Of a stretch of 6,310 nucleotides of DNA, positions 1-5,958 are shown piece by piece. The number at the start of each line of letters is the position of its first letter. Positions within the stretch are counted from its first letter, which is position 1. The notes below the pieces were generated by a model. That model searched no databases. It was not told the DNA's origin and saw nothing but the letters and a program-made list of their open reading frames with translations. The DNA comes from JBNJGT01 sp046496745 (GTDB taxonomy: Archaea; Nanobdellota; Nanobdellia; Woesearchaeales; JACJVW01). Position numbers and translations under genes: made by a program. The DNA is taken from assembly GCA_046496745.1 (NCBI GenBank), contig JAWOGQ010000067.1, positions 1 through 6,310 on the forward strand, given 5' to 3'.

Positions 1-326
1 CTGAGAAGGAATTGCATTGTTTCAGGTATACTTACAATGATGTTGTGGAACTCCTTGATATGGAAAGCACTTACCGGGATATCCTGACAGGCGCTATGGA
101 TATGTATCTTACTTCAGTCTCCAATAATCTTAATATCATAATCAAGAAGATGACTGCGATGGGTTCTTTTATCCTTATACCTACCTTGATTTCAGGGATA
201 TATGGTATGAATTTTCATTATCTGCCTGAGTTGCAGTGGAAGTATGGTTATTTCTTTTCCCTGGGGCTCATGGCCTTATCAGTCGTTGCATTGTATTTCT
301 ATTTCAAGAAGAAAGAGTGGCTTTAG
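1..326 (+). CDS. corA: CorA-family magnesium/divalent cation channel, C-terminal part (5' truncated by window edge)
   Basis: This is the last ~108 codons of a CorA-type channel, which moves Mg2+ (sometimes Co2+ or Ni2+) through the cytoplasmic membrane as a homopentamer. The frame is open to the left edge, so the cytoplasmic N-terminal domain is missing; the first visible Leu/Met-like codons are not the real start. A long helix (YNDVVELLDMESTYRDILTG) leads into two membrane segments, about nt 159-215 and 243-305. The first ends in the diagnostic YGMN motif (nt 201-212), the family's pore and selectivity signature. The short outer loop carries the usual LPEL and YGY residues, and the protein ends with the typical basic tail FKKKEWL. 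The family call is secure; the exact ion is not. The stop codon is 35 bp before the next gene, which has its own promoter. Confidence 0.93.
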   Translation, partial: EKELHCFRYTYNDVVELLDMESTYRDILTGAMDMYLTSVSNNLNIIIKKMTAMGSFILIPTLISGIYGMNFHYLPELQWKYGYFFSLGLMALSVVALYFYFKKKEWL

Positions 327-331
327 TAAGG

Positions 332-340
332 TTTTTATAA
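332..340 (+). promoter_or_regulatory. TATA box of a leaderless promoter for the endonuclease Q gene
   Basis: The T5 run followed by ATAA is centred about 26 bp upstream of the ATG at 362. That is the archaeal distance between TATA box and transcription start, so the mRNA probably begins at or within a base or two of the start codon. No Shine-Dalgarno sequence precedes the ATG, which fits a leaderless message. The T-runs at 332-336 and 355-359 may also serve as terminator tracts for the preceding corA transcript. Confidence 0.6.
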
Positions 341-361
341 TCTGAGTCTTGCTGTTTTTCT

Positions 362-1579
362 ATGATTATTGCTGATCTGCATATACATAGTAGGTTTGCG
401 CAGGGGACGAGCAAGGATCTTACTATCCAGAATCTGGTCAAATGGGCACGGATAAAGGGTATTGACTTGTTGGGTACAGGTGATTTCACGCATCCTGAAT
501 GGCAAAAGGAGCTTTCTGAGCAACTGGTGGAGGATGAGACAGGTCTTCCGAAAACAAGAGATGGTTTTCCTTTCATGTTCCAGACAGAAATATCCCTTAT
601 CTATACACAAGGTGGTTCGGGGCGTCGAATCCACAACGTGGTTTTGGCACCTGACTTTGATACTGTGAAGAAGATAACTTCTTACTTATTAACTAAAGGG
701 CGGGTCGATTATGACGGGAGGCCAATTTTCAAGATCCCTTGCCCTGATTTTGTGCGTGATCTGCGGGCAATCAATGAACGCATTGAGGTGATTCCTGCGC
801 ATATCTGGACACCGTGGTTTTCCTTGTTTGGTTCAAAGTCTGGCTTTGATACTGTGAAAGAGGCATTTGGTGATCAGACAGAGCATATCCATGCTTTGGA
901 GACGGGGCTTTCAAGCGATCCTGAGATGAACTGGAGGCTTAGCCAGCTGGATGATTATCAGCTGGTATCCTTTTCTGATGCGCATTCGTATTGGCCATGG
1001 CGGATTGGCCGGGAAGCGACAATATTTGAGACTGAGCTTACGTATGATGCGATCATTGGTGCTATGAGGACTGGTGAAGGGCTATTGAAGACTATAGAGG
1101 TAGACCCTGGTTACGGGAAATATCATTTTGACGGGCACAGGAATTGCAATATACGCTTTACTCCTGAAGAGAGCAAAAAGCACGAAGGGATATGTCCTGT
1201 ATGCAAGAGGCCGCTTACAATCGGGGTCCTGAACAGGGTTGAGGAATTAGCTGACCGTCCGGTGGGGTATAAACCAGAAAATGCTACTCCTTTCTTCAGG
1301 ATGCTTCCATTGTCTGAACTGATAGCCTGGGTAGAGAAGAAGGCTGTCACAACCAAGACTGTCTGGAATATCTATGATAAGCTTCGTAGTCTTGGAAGCG
1401 AGAATGATGTGCTGCTTCGTGTTCCTGCTGAAAAGCTTCGTAGCGTGGTTGATGAGGCGTTGGTCTCTGCTATACTCCTGAACCGGGAAGGAAAGATCAA
1501 GATCGAACCAGGCTATGATGGTGTGTATGGGAAACCTCTTATTTCAGGGGGGCAACAGGGGCTTGATTCTTTTCTCTGA
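362..1579 (+). CDS. Endonuclease Q (EndoQ), PHP-domain DNA repair nuclease
   Basis: 405 residues, full length for EndoQ. The family nicks DNA 5' of deaminated bases (uracil, hypoxanthine, xanthine) and of abasic sites, starting an alternative excision pathway; it is mainly archaeal, with a few bacterial members. The N-terminal PHP metal-dependent fold has its metal ligands in order: DLHIHS (D5, H7, H9), GTGDF with H44 nearby (D41), E76, H91, H147, E180 and FSDAHS (D206, H208). A zinc-finger-like segment follows: H255/H259/C262, then C278 and C281 in CPVC. The stretch after it, with TIGVLNRVEELADRP, is a strong EndoQ signature, and a helical C-terminal domain (about 315-380) completes the known architecture. 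The start is chosen because DLHIHS always lies at the extreme N-terminus and a TATA box sits 26 bp upstream. The last residues, GLDSFL, might act as a short PCNA-binding tail (known partner of some EndoQ), but that is inference. Confidence 0.93.
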   Translation: MIIADLHIHSRFAQGTSKDLTIQNLVKWARIKGIDLLGTGDFTHPEWQKELSEQLVEDETGLPKTRDGFPFMFQTEISLIYTQGGSGRRIHNVVLAPDFDTVKKITSYLLTKGRVDYDGRPIFKIPCPDFVRDLRAINERIEVIPAHIWTPWFSLFGSKSGFDTVKEAFGDQTEHIHALETGLSSDPEMNWRLSQLDDYQLVSFSDAHSYWPWRIGREATIFETELTYDAIIGAMRTGEGLLKTIEVDPGYGKYHFDGHRNCNIRFTPEESKKHEGICPVCKRPLTIGVLNRVEELADRPVGYKPENATPFFRMLPLSELIAWVEKKAVTTKTVWNIYDKLRSLGSENDVLLRVPAEKLRSVVDEALVSAILLNREGKIKIEPGYDGVYGKPLISGGQQGLDSFL

Positions 1580-1586
1580 CAAAAGC

Positions 1587-1596
1587 TATTTATAAG
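1587..1596 (+). promoter_or_regulatory. TATA box for proS
   Basis: TATTTATAAG lies just after the EndoQ stop codon. Its centre (about 1591) predicts transcription from about 1617, giving a leader of roughly 13 nt that still contains the GAGGG ribosome-binding site. This suggests proS has its own promoter. Confidence 0.5.
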
Positions 1597-1618
1597 GCAA
1601 GTGTTTACCTTGTGTTAC

Positions 1619-1623
1619 GAGGG
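1619..1623 (+). promoter_or_regulatory. Shine-Dalgarno of proS, deciding the ATG start
   Basis: GAGGG ends 7 nt before the ATG at 1631. It supports that codon over the upstream in-frame GTG at 1601, which would add ten residues not expected in prolyl-tRNA synthetases and would begin upstream of the predicted transcription start. Confidence 0.5.
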
Positions 1624-1630
1624 TATAAAG

Positions 1631-3055
1631 ATGGCAAAGGGAATCAGTGTGACAAAAAAAGAAAATATCTCTGAATGGTATACAGAGGTAATCCAGAAAG
1701 CAGACATTGTCGATTATTCGGATGTATCAGGTTGCATCATATTCAAGCCTTACTGTTATGAGATATGGGAAATCCTGAAGGAAGAAGTGGATAAGCGTTT
1801 CAAGAAAGCAGGCATCAAGAACTGCTATTTCCCTCTTTTCATACCTGAAAAGCATCTGGTGAAAGAGGCAGACCATGTTGAGGGTTTTGCACCTGAGGTC
1901 GCATGGGTTACACATGCGGGAAATTCAGAGATGGCTGAGCGCCTTGCTGTCCGTCCTACTTCTGAGACGATCATGTATCCTGCGTATGCAAAATGGATCA
2001 GGTCATGGCGTGATCTTCCACTTAGGCTTAACCAGTGGAATAATGTTGTACGTTGGGAGTTCAAGCATCCGGTTCCTTTGATGCGTTCGCGGGAATTCTT
2101 GTGGAATGAAGGGCATACTGTTTTTGCCACAAAGGAGGAAGCTGAAGCTGAGGGAAAAGTTATACTTGGAATCTATGAGGATGTTTTGCGGGATTTCATG
2201 GCAATCTATGGTGTTCCAGGCTATAAGTCTGATAAGGAAAAATTTGCAGGTGCTGAGTATACCTGCTCGATCGAATCATTCCTTGATTCAGGGAAGGCGA
2301 TCCAGGGACCTGATTTCCATCACGACGGGCAGAATTTTGCGAAAGCGTTTGATATAACTTTCCTTGATAAGAACGAGGAGAGGCAGTATGTCTACCAGAA
2401 CACATTTGCAATAACAACGCGCATGATAGGTGTCATGATCATGATGCATGGTGATGACAAGGGCCTGATAATTCCGCCACGAATCGCACCTTTGCAGGCT
2501 GTTGTGATCCCTATCTATAAGGATGAGAACAGGGAGACAGTACTGGAAAATGCAAGGTCTGTCTATGAATCCCTTGATGTGCGTTCAGAGATTGATGAGA
2601 GTGATGAATATTCTCCTGGATGGAAGTTCAACCAGTATGAGATGAAGGGTGTGCCTGTGCGTATCGAGATCGGACCGAAGGATGTGGAAGCAGGCCAGGT
2701 TGTTGTTGTCAGGCGAGATACAGGTGAGAAGGAGACTGTCAAGCAGGATGAGCTGAACCAAAGGCTGCCTGTAATACTGGATGAGATCCAAAAGAACCTT
2801 TACGAGCAATCAAGGAAGAATTTTGATGAGAGCATTGTCGAGACAGGTGATTTTGAAGAACTGAAAAAGGCAGTGGATGAGAAGAAGATGGTTCTTGCGC
2901 CTTTCTGCAATACACCTGAATGCGAGGATGTAATCAAGGATGAGGCTCCGGGTGTCACCACCAGGAACAGCCCTTTTGATGCAGTGACTGATGAAGTATG
3001 CGTAAAATGCAAGAAAAAAGCAAAACGCAAGTTTTACTTTGCAAGGGCATACTAA
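1631..3055 (+). CDS. proS: Prolyl-tRNA synthetase, archaeal/eukaryotic type
   Basis: 474 residues from the ATG, the usual length for the archaeal type, which lacks the bacterial editing insertion. It charges tRNA-Pro with proline in the cytoplasm. Class II landmarks are in place: RPTSETIMY (109-117, with the T-x-E proline/ATP loop), motif 2 RWEFKH with the following R (141-154), the proline-pocket segment AIQGPDFHHDGQNFAKAFDI (223-242), and motif 3 around GDDKGLIIPPRIAP (274-287). The anticodon-binding domain follows (about 289-395). The C-terminal domain has four cysteines, C426, C431, C457 and C460, spaced as in the zinc-binding module of archaeal enzymes, and the protein ends in the family-typical FARAY. 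Nothing looks damaged. Its stop codon overlaps that of the convergent lipoprotein gene by 4 bp. Confidence 0.97.
   Translation: MAKGISVTKKENISEWYTEVIQKADIVDYSDVSGCIIFKPYCYEIWEILKEEVDKRFKKAGIKNCYFPLFIPEKHLVKEADHVEGFAPEVAWVTHAGNSEMAERLAVRPTSETIMYPAYAKWIRSWRDLPLRLNQWNNVVRWEFKHPVPLMRSREFLWNEGHTVFATKEEAEAEGKVILGIYEDVLRDFMAIYGVPGYKSDKEKFAGAEYTCSIESFLDSGKAIQGPDFHHDGQNFAKAFDITFLDKNEERQYVYQNTFAITTRMIGVMIMMHGDDKGLIIPPRIAPLQAVVIPIYKDENRETVLENARSVYESLDVRSEIDESDEYSPGWKFNQYEMKGVPVRIEIGPKDVEAGQVVVVRRDTGEKETVKQDELNQRLPVILDEIQKNLYEQSRKNFDESIVETGDFEELKKAVDEKKMVLAPFCNTPECEDVIKDEAPGVTTRNSPFDAVTDEVCVKCKKKAKRKFYFARAY
3011..3025 (-). terminator. Possible T-rich terminator for the lipoprotein operon, inside proS
   Basis: On the minus strand, T4 followed by T6 lies about 30-40 nt beyond the lipoprotein stop codon. 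Archaeal polymerase often stops at such T-tracts. There is no free intergenic space, so the message must end inside the antisense of proS. The same bases encode lysines of proS, so the tract may be incidental. Confidence 0.3.
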
Positions 3056-3669
3056 TCAATATATTTTTCTTTTCCACTGTATGGGTTGACAAGCACTTTT
3101 TGCCATTCCCCATCACTTAACTTTTTCTTGTCAGTTGTGAATAAAAGGTCATCACCGTTCACTGTGCTTGGTTTGCTTCCTGAAAGAGCGCTTACACCAA
3201 GGTCCAGGATATTTCCTGCAATCATTACGGGAAGCATCTGTGCCTTCAGAACGCTGAATGATTTCTTCTCCTGGTATTCTGGTGCTATGTACTGGTATCT
3301 TATGTAGTTGAATCCCTTGACCTTTTCCTTGAGTTCTCCGGAACATTGGTCATCTTGCCTTTCCAGCTTATTGACAAGGCTTCTCACATCATATTGTACC
3401 TCATCAAACTTGTTATCTGAAAGATCCTTGTCTATCTCCCGAATCTCCGCCTTGTAATCTTCAATACAGTGATTCTTTTCAAGGAAGCGTTCCATCTGCC
3501 TCATATAAGTGTCCATGTCACTTGTCTCTTTCTCGAATTTCGGGATGAAATCTGTCCGGGTTCTTGTATAGTCCTTTGAATGGATGCGGTTGCCTCCATA
3601 GTTGGTGGTTGAGCACCCAACAAGGGATAGGCCAACCAAAGCTGTTGCAATAATCTTTTCTAGTCTCAT
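3052..3669 (-). CDS. Small predicted lipoprotein of unknown function
   Basis: 205 residues from the ATG. The N-terminus is a lipoprotein signal: MRLEK, a hydrophobic core (6-18) and a lipobox LVGC with the lipidated cysteine at C19. The mature protein should therefore be tethered on the outer face of the cytoplasmic membrane. It is mostly charged and helical up to about 130, with two further cysteines (C68, C109) that could form a disulfide outside the cell. A helix-pair segment (about 71-104, ending RSLVNKLE) has a weak TPR-like look. A hydrophobic, possibly membrane-touching stretch spans 138-163. I recognise no family. An in-frame GTG at 3678 is possible, but the GGTGAT Shine-Dalgarno, which contains that GTG, points to the ATG. 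It directly follows the 464-residue membrane-protein gene and is surely co-transcribed with it. Confidence 0.82.
   Translation of the reverse strand: MRLEKIIATALVGLSLVGCSTTNYGGNRIHSKDYTRTRTDFIPKFEKETSDMDTYMRQMERFLEKNHCIEDYKAEIREIDKDLSDNKFDEVQYDVRSLVNKLERQDDQCSGELKEKVKGFNYIRYQYIAPEYQEKKSFSVLKAQMLPVMIAGNILDLGVSALSGSKPSTVNGDDLLFTTDKKKLSDGEWQKVLVNPYSGKEKYID
3064..3073 (+). terminator. Possible T-rich terminator of proS, inside the lipoprotein gene
   Basis: T5-C-T4 begins about 9 nt after the proS stop codon and suits archaeal T-tract termination. It lies within the antisense strand of the last codons of the convergent lipoprotein gene. Confidence 0.4.
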
Positions 3670-3670
3670 A

Positions 3671-5065
3671 TCAATCACCTAAATATTCTTCTGTAAAAAG
3701 GCCTTTTTGTTCTTCATTCTCTATTTTTTCTTTTACCTTATAGTACTCCTGGCGTGCTTGCTTGTAAAATCCGTCATTGGCCATGTCTTCAATCTTTTCC
3801 ATTCTCCTTTTGTAATAATTGAACTGCTGTTCTGCGATTCTTTCTATGTTCCTTTCAAACCGGTTCTCGTATTGTCTGAGTTTGCGTGTCAGGCCTGAGA
3901 CACCTTCAAACTTGAAGGAGTCCATCTGGTCGATTATCTTCTTACTTTGCTTGTGGTAATTTATCTGTGTATATACATCCTCTCTGAGGGCTCTGTCATA
4001 CTGGGTGAATAACTCTTCCAGTTCTCCTCTTAAATGATTGACTTTTTCTATGCGGTTGTTGACAATATCCATCATCTGGTATACAACCTGAGGTGTGTTG
4101 CCTTCCATGCAGTCTTCAAGGATATCTTTTGCTGTATTGTATTTACCTTCTTCAATATAGTCTTTTGCTCTCGAAACCAGCAGATCATAATCTGGCTCTT
4201 GCGGTTCTTCTTGTTTATTCGGTCTATTATGGTTTGTTTCTTTGTTCTCCTTATTCTGTTGTCCTTGTGTCCTATTCTCTATCTTTTTATCGTTTGTCAG
4301 AAGATCATGTATATAGGATGGAGCATAGAAACTTCCTATTCCTATCATAAGGGAAATTGCGCCTACTGCTATCCCTTGCATGATCCTTTTGTAGTTGGTT
4401 GTCATGTTAGTTCTATTGGTTCTTCTATTGATGGTTCTTGACCTGTTGATCTCTGTCAGGGTCTCATCATACTTGTGCATCTCTTCTCTGTCAATCTCTT
4501 CTTTCAGTGTTTCCTCTTTGTTTATCTCGTCAATTCTTTTCTGGTTCTCTTCACGCATCTCTTTTTGTTTTGGATCTTCCCTGGTGAATTCGCTGATGTC
4601 TTTTATCCTGGATTCGTTCCTTATCCTTTCCTGGTCTTTTTTGTATTCTTCTTTTGCTAATCTTATGAGCTGTATCTCTGGTGGAAGGTCTGATCTGATC
4701 CTGTCCTGGTAGAAAGTATCAAGGGCGATTATTGCTTTCAGATCTCCCATGTCACAAGCTTGAGGGACTGCTTTTGTTGCATGTTCGCTGATATTCTCAA
4801 GATATGTCCTTGCTGCAATAATTTCTGCAAGCCCTGGAAGGTAGTCCTGGTCTGGTTTTTCTTTCGTTGGTTCAGGGACATCACTCAAATGGAACTCAAA
4901 GTTATTTCTTGTGGGTTTTTTCATGCCAAGCTCTGCAGCATAGTCATTGAGGATTGCCTGTCTTGTCCTTCCGTTAGTGAAATAGGATAAAGAATACAGG
5001 TAAAGGCTCTTGCTTGTCTTTTTTTTTGGCTTGTGCCGGGAAAGGATTGCCTCCAGATTTCTCAT
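3671..5065 (-). CDS. Single-pass membrane protein with charged helical domains, unknown function
   Basis: 464 residues; no family recognised. Visible layout: a basic N-terminus (KPKKK, 12-16); a possibly globular region (20-125); a very charged Glu/Lys/Arg helix, likely coiled coil (130-205); an Arg/Asn/Thr-rich basic stretch (208-227); one membrane span (about 230-251, GIAVGAISLMIGIG); a low-complexity Asn/Gln/Glu/Lys/Pro linker (258-292); and an all-helical C-terminal half. In that half, 299-318 (AKDYIEEGKYNTAKDILED) resembles a TPR helix pair, 427-447 may be a second one, and the rest looks like coiled coil. The positive-inside rule puts residues 1-229 in the cytoplasm and 252-464 outside. 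A sequon (NRT, 264-266) sits on the outer side. There is no cleavable signal peptide. The ATG is supported by a TATA box about 26 bp upstream. The next gene encodes a lipoprotein that should lie on the same outer surface. A structural or scaffold role is a guess. Confidence 0.85.
   Translation of the reverse strand: MRNLEAILSRHKPKKKTSKSLYLYSLSYFTNGRTRQAILNDYAAELGMKKPTRNNFEFHLSDVPEPTKEKPDQDYLPGLAEIIAARTYLENISEHATKAVPQACDMGDLKAIIALDTFYQDRIRSDLPPEIQLIRLAKEEYKKDQERIRNESRIKDISEFTREDPKQKEMREENQKRIDEINKEETLKEEIDREEMHKYDETLTEINRSRTINRRTNRTNMTTNYKRIMQGIAVGAISLMIGIGSFYAPSYIHDLLTNDKKIENRTQGQQNKENKETNHNRPNKQEEPQEPDYDLLVSRAKDYIEEGKYNTAKDILEDCMEGNTPQVVYQMMDIVNNRIEKVNHLRGELEELFTQYDRALREDVYTQINYHKQSKKIIDQMDSFKFEGVSGLTRKLRQYENRFERNIERIAEQQFNYYKRRMEKIEDMANDGFYKQARQEYYKVKEKIENEEQKGLFTEEYLGD
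3673..3680 (-). promoter_or_regulatory. Shine-Dalgarno of the lipoprotein gene, overlapping the upstream stop codon region
   Basis: The minus strand reads AGGTGATT, matching the 3' end of archaeal 16S rRNA, with its GGTGAT core 4 nt before the ATG at 3669. It lies inside the last codons of the upstream gene, whose TGA stop (3673-3671) is only 1 nt from that ATG. This arrangement implies translational coupling and favours the ATG over the GTG at 3678. Confidence 0.6.
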
Positions 5066-5086
5066 AGGATGAATGAAGTTTCGGGA

Positions 5087-5094
5087 TTTTAAAA
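5087..5094 (-). promoter_or_regulatory. TATA box of a leaderless promoter for the membrane protein/lipoprotein operon
   Basis: TTTTAAAA is embedded in the 12-bp palindrome GATTTTAAAATC and centred about 26 bp before the ATG at 5065. The transcript should start essentially at the start codon. A purine-rich AGAGA just upstream on the minus strand could be the BRE bound by TFB. No Shine-Dalgarno precedes the ATG. Confidence 0.6.
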
Positions 5095-5104
5095 TCTCTA
5101 AGGA

Positions 5105-5147
5105 GAAATTGCCAAAAAATTTCCGAAGGCTTTGAAATATTTTTCAA
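5105..5147. repeat. Two short inverted repeats upstream of the operon promoter
   Basis: GAAATT at 5105-5110 is mirrored by AATTTC at 5118-5123, with a 7-bp spacer. TTGAAA at 5132-5137 is mirrored by TTTCAA at 5142-5147, with a 4-bp spacer. Both lie just upstream of the TATA box and BRE, where archaeal activators commonly bind. In such AT-rich sequence, chance is also a fair explanation. Confidence 0.35.
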
Positions 5148-5244
5148 CAATAGCCAAATGATGTAATTTAATAGCAGTGAGCCTGAAAATGAAAACAAAT
5201 GAATACTATTTACCAAATTATGTATCTTATAGATGGGTAGTGGG

Positions 5245-5258
5245 TTATCTTAAGATAA
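5245..5258. repeat. 14-bp perfect palindrome TTATCTTAAGATAA
   Basis: This self-complementary sequence begins 1 bp after the phosphatase stop codon. In RNA it could form only a tight hairpin, so it reads more naturally as a dimeric protein-binding site or, less likely, part of a 3' processing or termination signal. No T-run follows it on the minus strand. Confidence 0.5.
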
Positions 5259-5259
5259 A

Positions 5260-5841
5260 TCAGAAAAGCTTCAGAAGATCGGATGGTTTTTCAAGAATGT
5301 GGTCAGGGTTCTCTTTTGCAAGCAATTCTTTAGGGTGAAATCCCCATGCCGCAGCGACAGTCATGACACCGGCTTTCTTTCCTTCGCGGATGTCACCGGT
5401 CGTGTCTCCTATGTATACCTTGTCTTTTCCTTCGATTGAAAGGATCTTTCTTGTCTTGCTGAAATCAGAGTCTGCCCCTAAAACCTTGCTTATGCCTTCT
5501 ATATTGTTGTCTTCCATGTGTTTTCTTATGAGTCCTGAGAAATTAGATGATATTATTATGATTGTGTGCCTTTCTGAAAGTTCCTTTATTATTTTTGGTA
5601 TCTCTGGGAATACTTTTACGTTGTCATATGAGAGGCATTCCTGGAGCTCTTTTGCGATTGAATGTATCTTGTCATCAGATATCCCTTTCTGGTTCAGGCC
5701 TTTGAAGAAATTGTCTGCATAAAGTTCTTGGAATTCACTCTCTTCGATCTGTATGTCGTGCTTTTTTGCTAAAAGATTGAATGATCTTTTTGCTTCATGC
5801 AGTGAGTCTGCAATCACTCCGTCATAATCGAACAATAGCAT
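5260..5841 (-). CDS. HAD-superfamily hydrolase, phosphoglycolate phosphatase-like
   Basis: 193 residues, a near-complete small HAD phosphatase of the Gph/PGP-like group, expected to be cytoplasmic and Mg2+-dependent. Motif I is FDYDGV (nucleophile D5, acid/base D7); motif II is IIIISSN (S98/S99); motif III is probably K129; motif IV is YIGDTTGD (D146, D150). A helical cap of the C1 type spans about residues 13-75. AGVMTVAAAWGFHPKELL and the final NPDHILEKPSDLL match the C-terminal pattern of phosphoglycolate and pyrophosphatase-like members. The substrate cannot be told from sequence; phosphoglycolate is one possibility, a nucleotide or sugar phosphate another. The start gives the nucleophile Asp at residue 5, as usual, and an in-frame TAG just upstream rules out a longer form. 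No strong Shine-Dalgarno precedes it. Confidence 0.9.
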   Translation of the reverse strand: MLLFDYDGVIADSLHEAKRSFNLLAKKHDIQIEESEFQELYADNFFKGLNQKGISDDKIHSIAKELQECLSYDNVKVFPEIPKIIKELSERHTIIIISSNFSGLIRKHMEDNNIEGISKVLGADSDFSKTRKILSIEGKDKVYIGDTTGDIREGKKAGVMTVAAAWGFHPKELLAKENPDHILEKPSDLLKLF

Positions 5842-5903
5842 CTTGAATGGGCCCTACCTACTCACTGAATCTCATTGTGTGCGATACGCAACTCAAACCA
5901 GCT

Positions 5904-5928
5904 TAAGGGGCAGGGCAGAAATAAGGGG
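5904..5928. repeat. Direct repeat TAAGGGG, two copies
   Basis: Copies at 5904-5910 and 5922-5928 are 18 bp apart, start to start. They flank the transcription start predicted from the TATA box at 5939-5948, a position where a repressor could act. Only two 7-bp copies are seen, so chance is possible. Confidence 0.3.
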
Positions 5929-5938
5929 TTGTAATGTG

Positions 5939-5948
5939 CTTAAAAAGG
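5939..5948 (-). promoter_or_regulatory. TATA-like box for the HAD phosphatase gene
   Basis: The minus strand reads CCTTTTTAAG. Its centre predicts transcription from about 5916, leaving a leader of about 75 nt before the ATG at 5841. The leader carries a five-codon ORF (5875-5858) and a tiny hairpin TGCG-ATA-CGCA (5880-5890), so it is long for this gene set. Confidence 0.45.
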
Positions 5949-5958
5949 TTTTTGATGA

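Larger units (their letters stand above)
5066..5259. other. Intergenic region between the HAD phosphatase gene and the membrane-protein operon
   Basis: 194 bp, distinctly AT-rich, with no convincing ORF or RNA gene. It holds the leaderless promoter at 5087-5094, two inverted repeats upstream of it (5105-5123 and 5132-5147) and a 14-bp palindrome next to the phosphatase stop codon (5245-5258). An ORF that starts upstream and runs across the operon start in another frame looks like a shadow. Confidence 0.6.

Noticed and set aside
1601..1630. GTG at 1601 as the start of proS
   Set aside because: The GAGGG site 7 nt before the ATG at 1631, the normal family length from that ATG, and the predicted transcription start near 1617 all favour the later start.
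4034..4712. Several plus-strand frames encoding very hydrophobic, Phe/Ser/Cys-rich proteins
   Set aside because: They are the antisense of Glu/Lys/Asn-rich coding sequence, which always yields Phe/Leu/Ser-rich shadows; they have no start signals.
5158..5186. C/D-box-like guide RNA (ATGATGT followed by CTGA) on the plus strand
   Set aside because: The C box deviates from RUGAUGA, no credible C' or final D box follows, and no terminal stem is present.
4974..5216. Minus-strand 80-codon frame overlapping the start of the 464-residue protein gene
   Set aside because: It runs through the TATA box of the operon and into the other gene in a different frame; the composition reflects translated AT-rich intergenic DNA.
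5880..5890. Mini-hairpin TGCG-ATA-CGCA as a riboswitch or terminator
   Set aside because: It has only a 4-bp stem, no extension and no T-tract, so it is too small to support a function.
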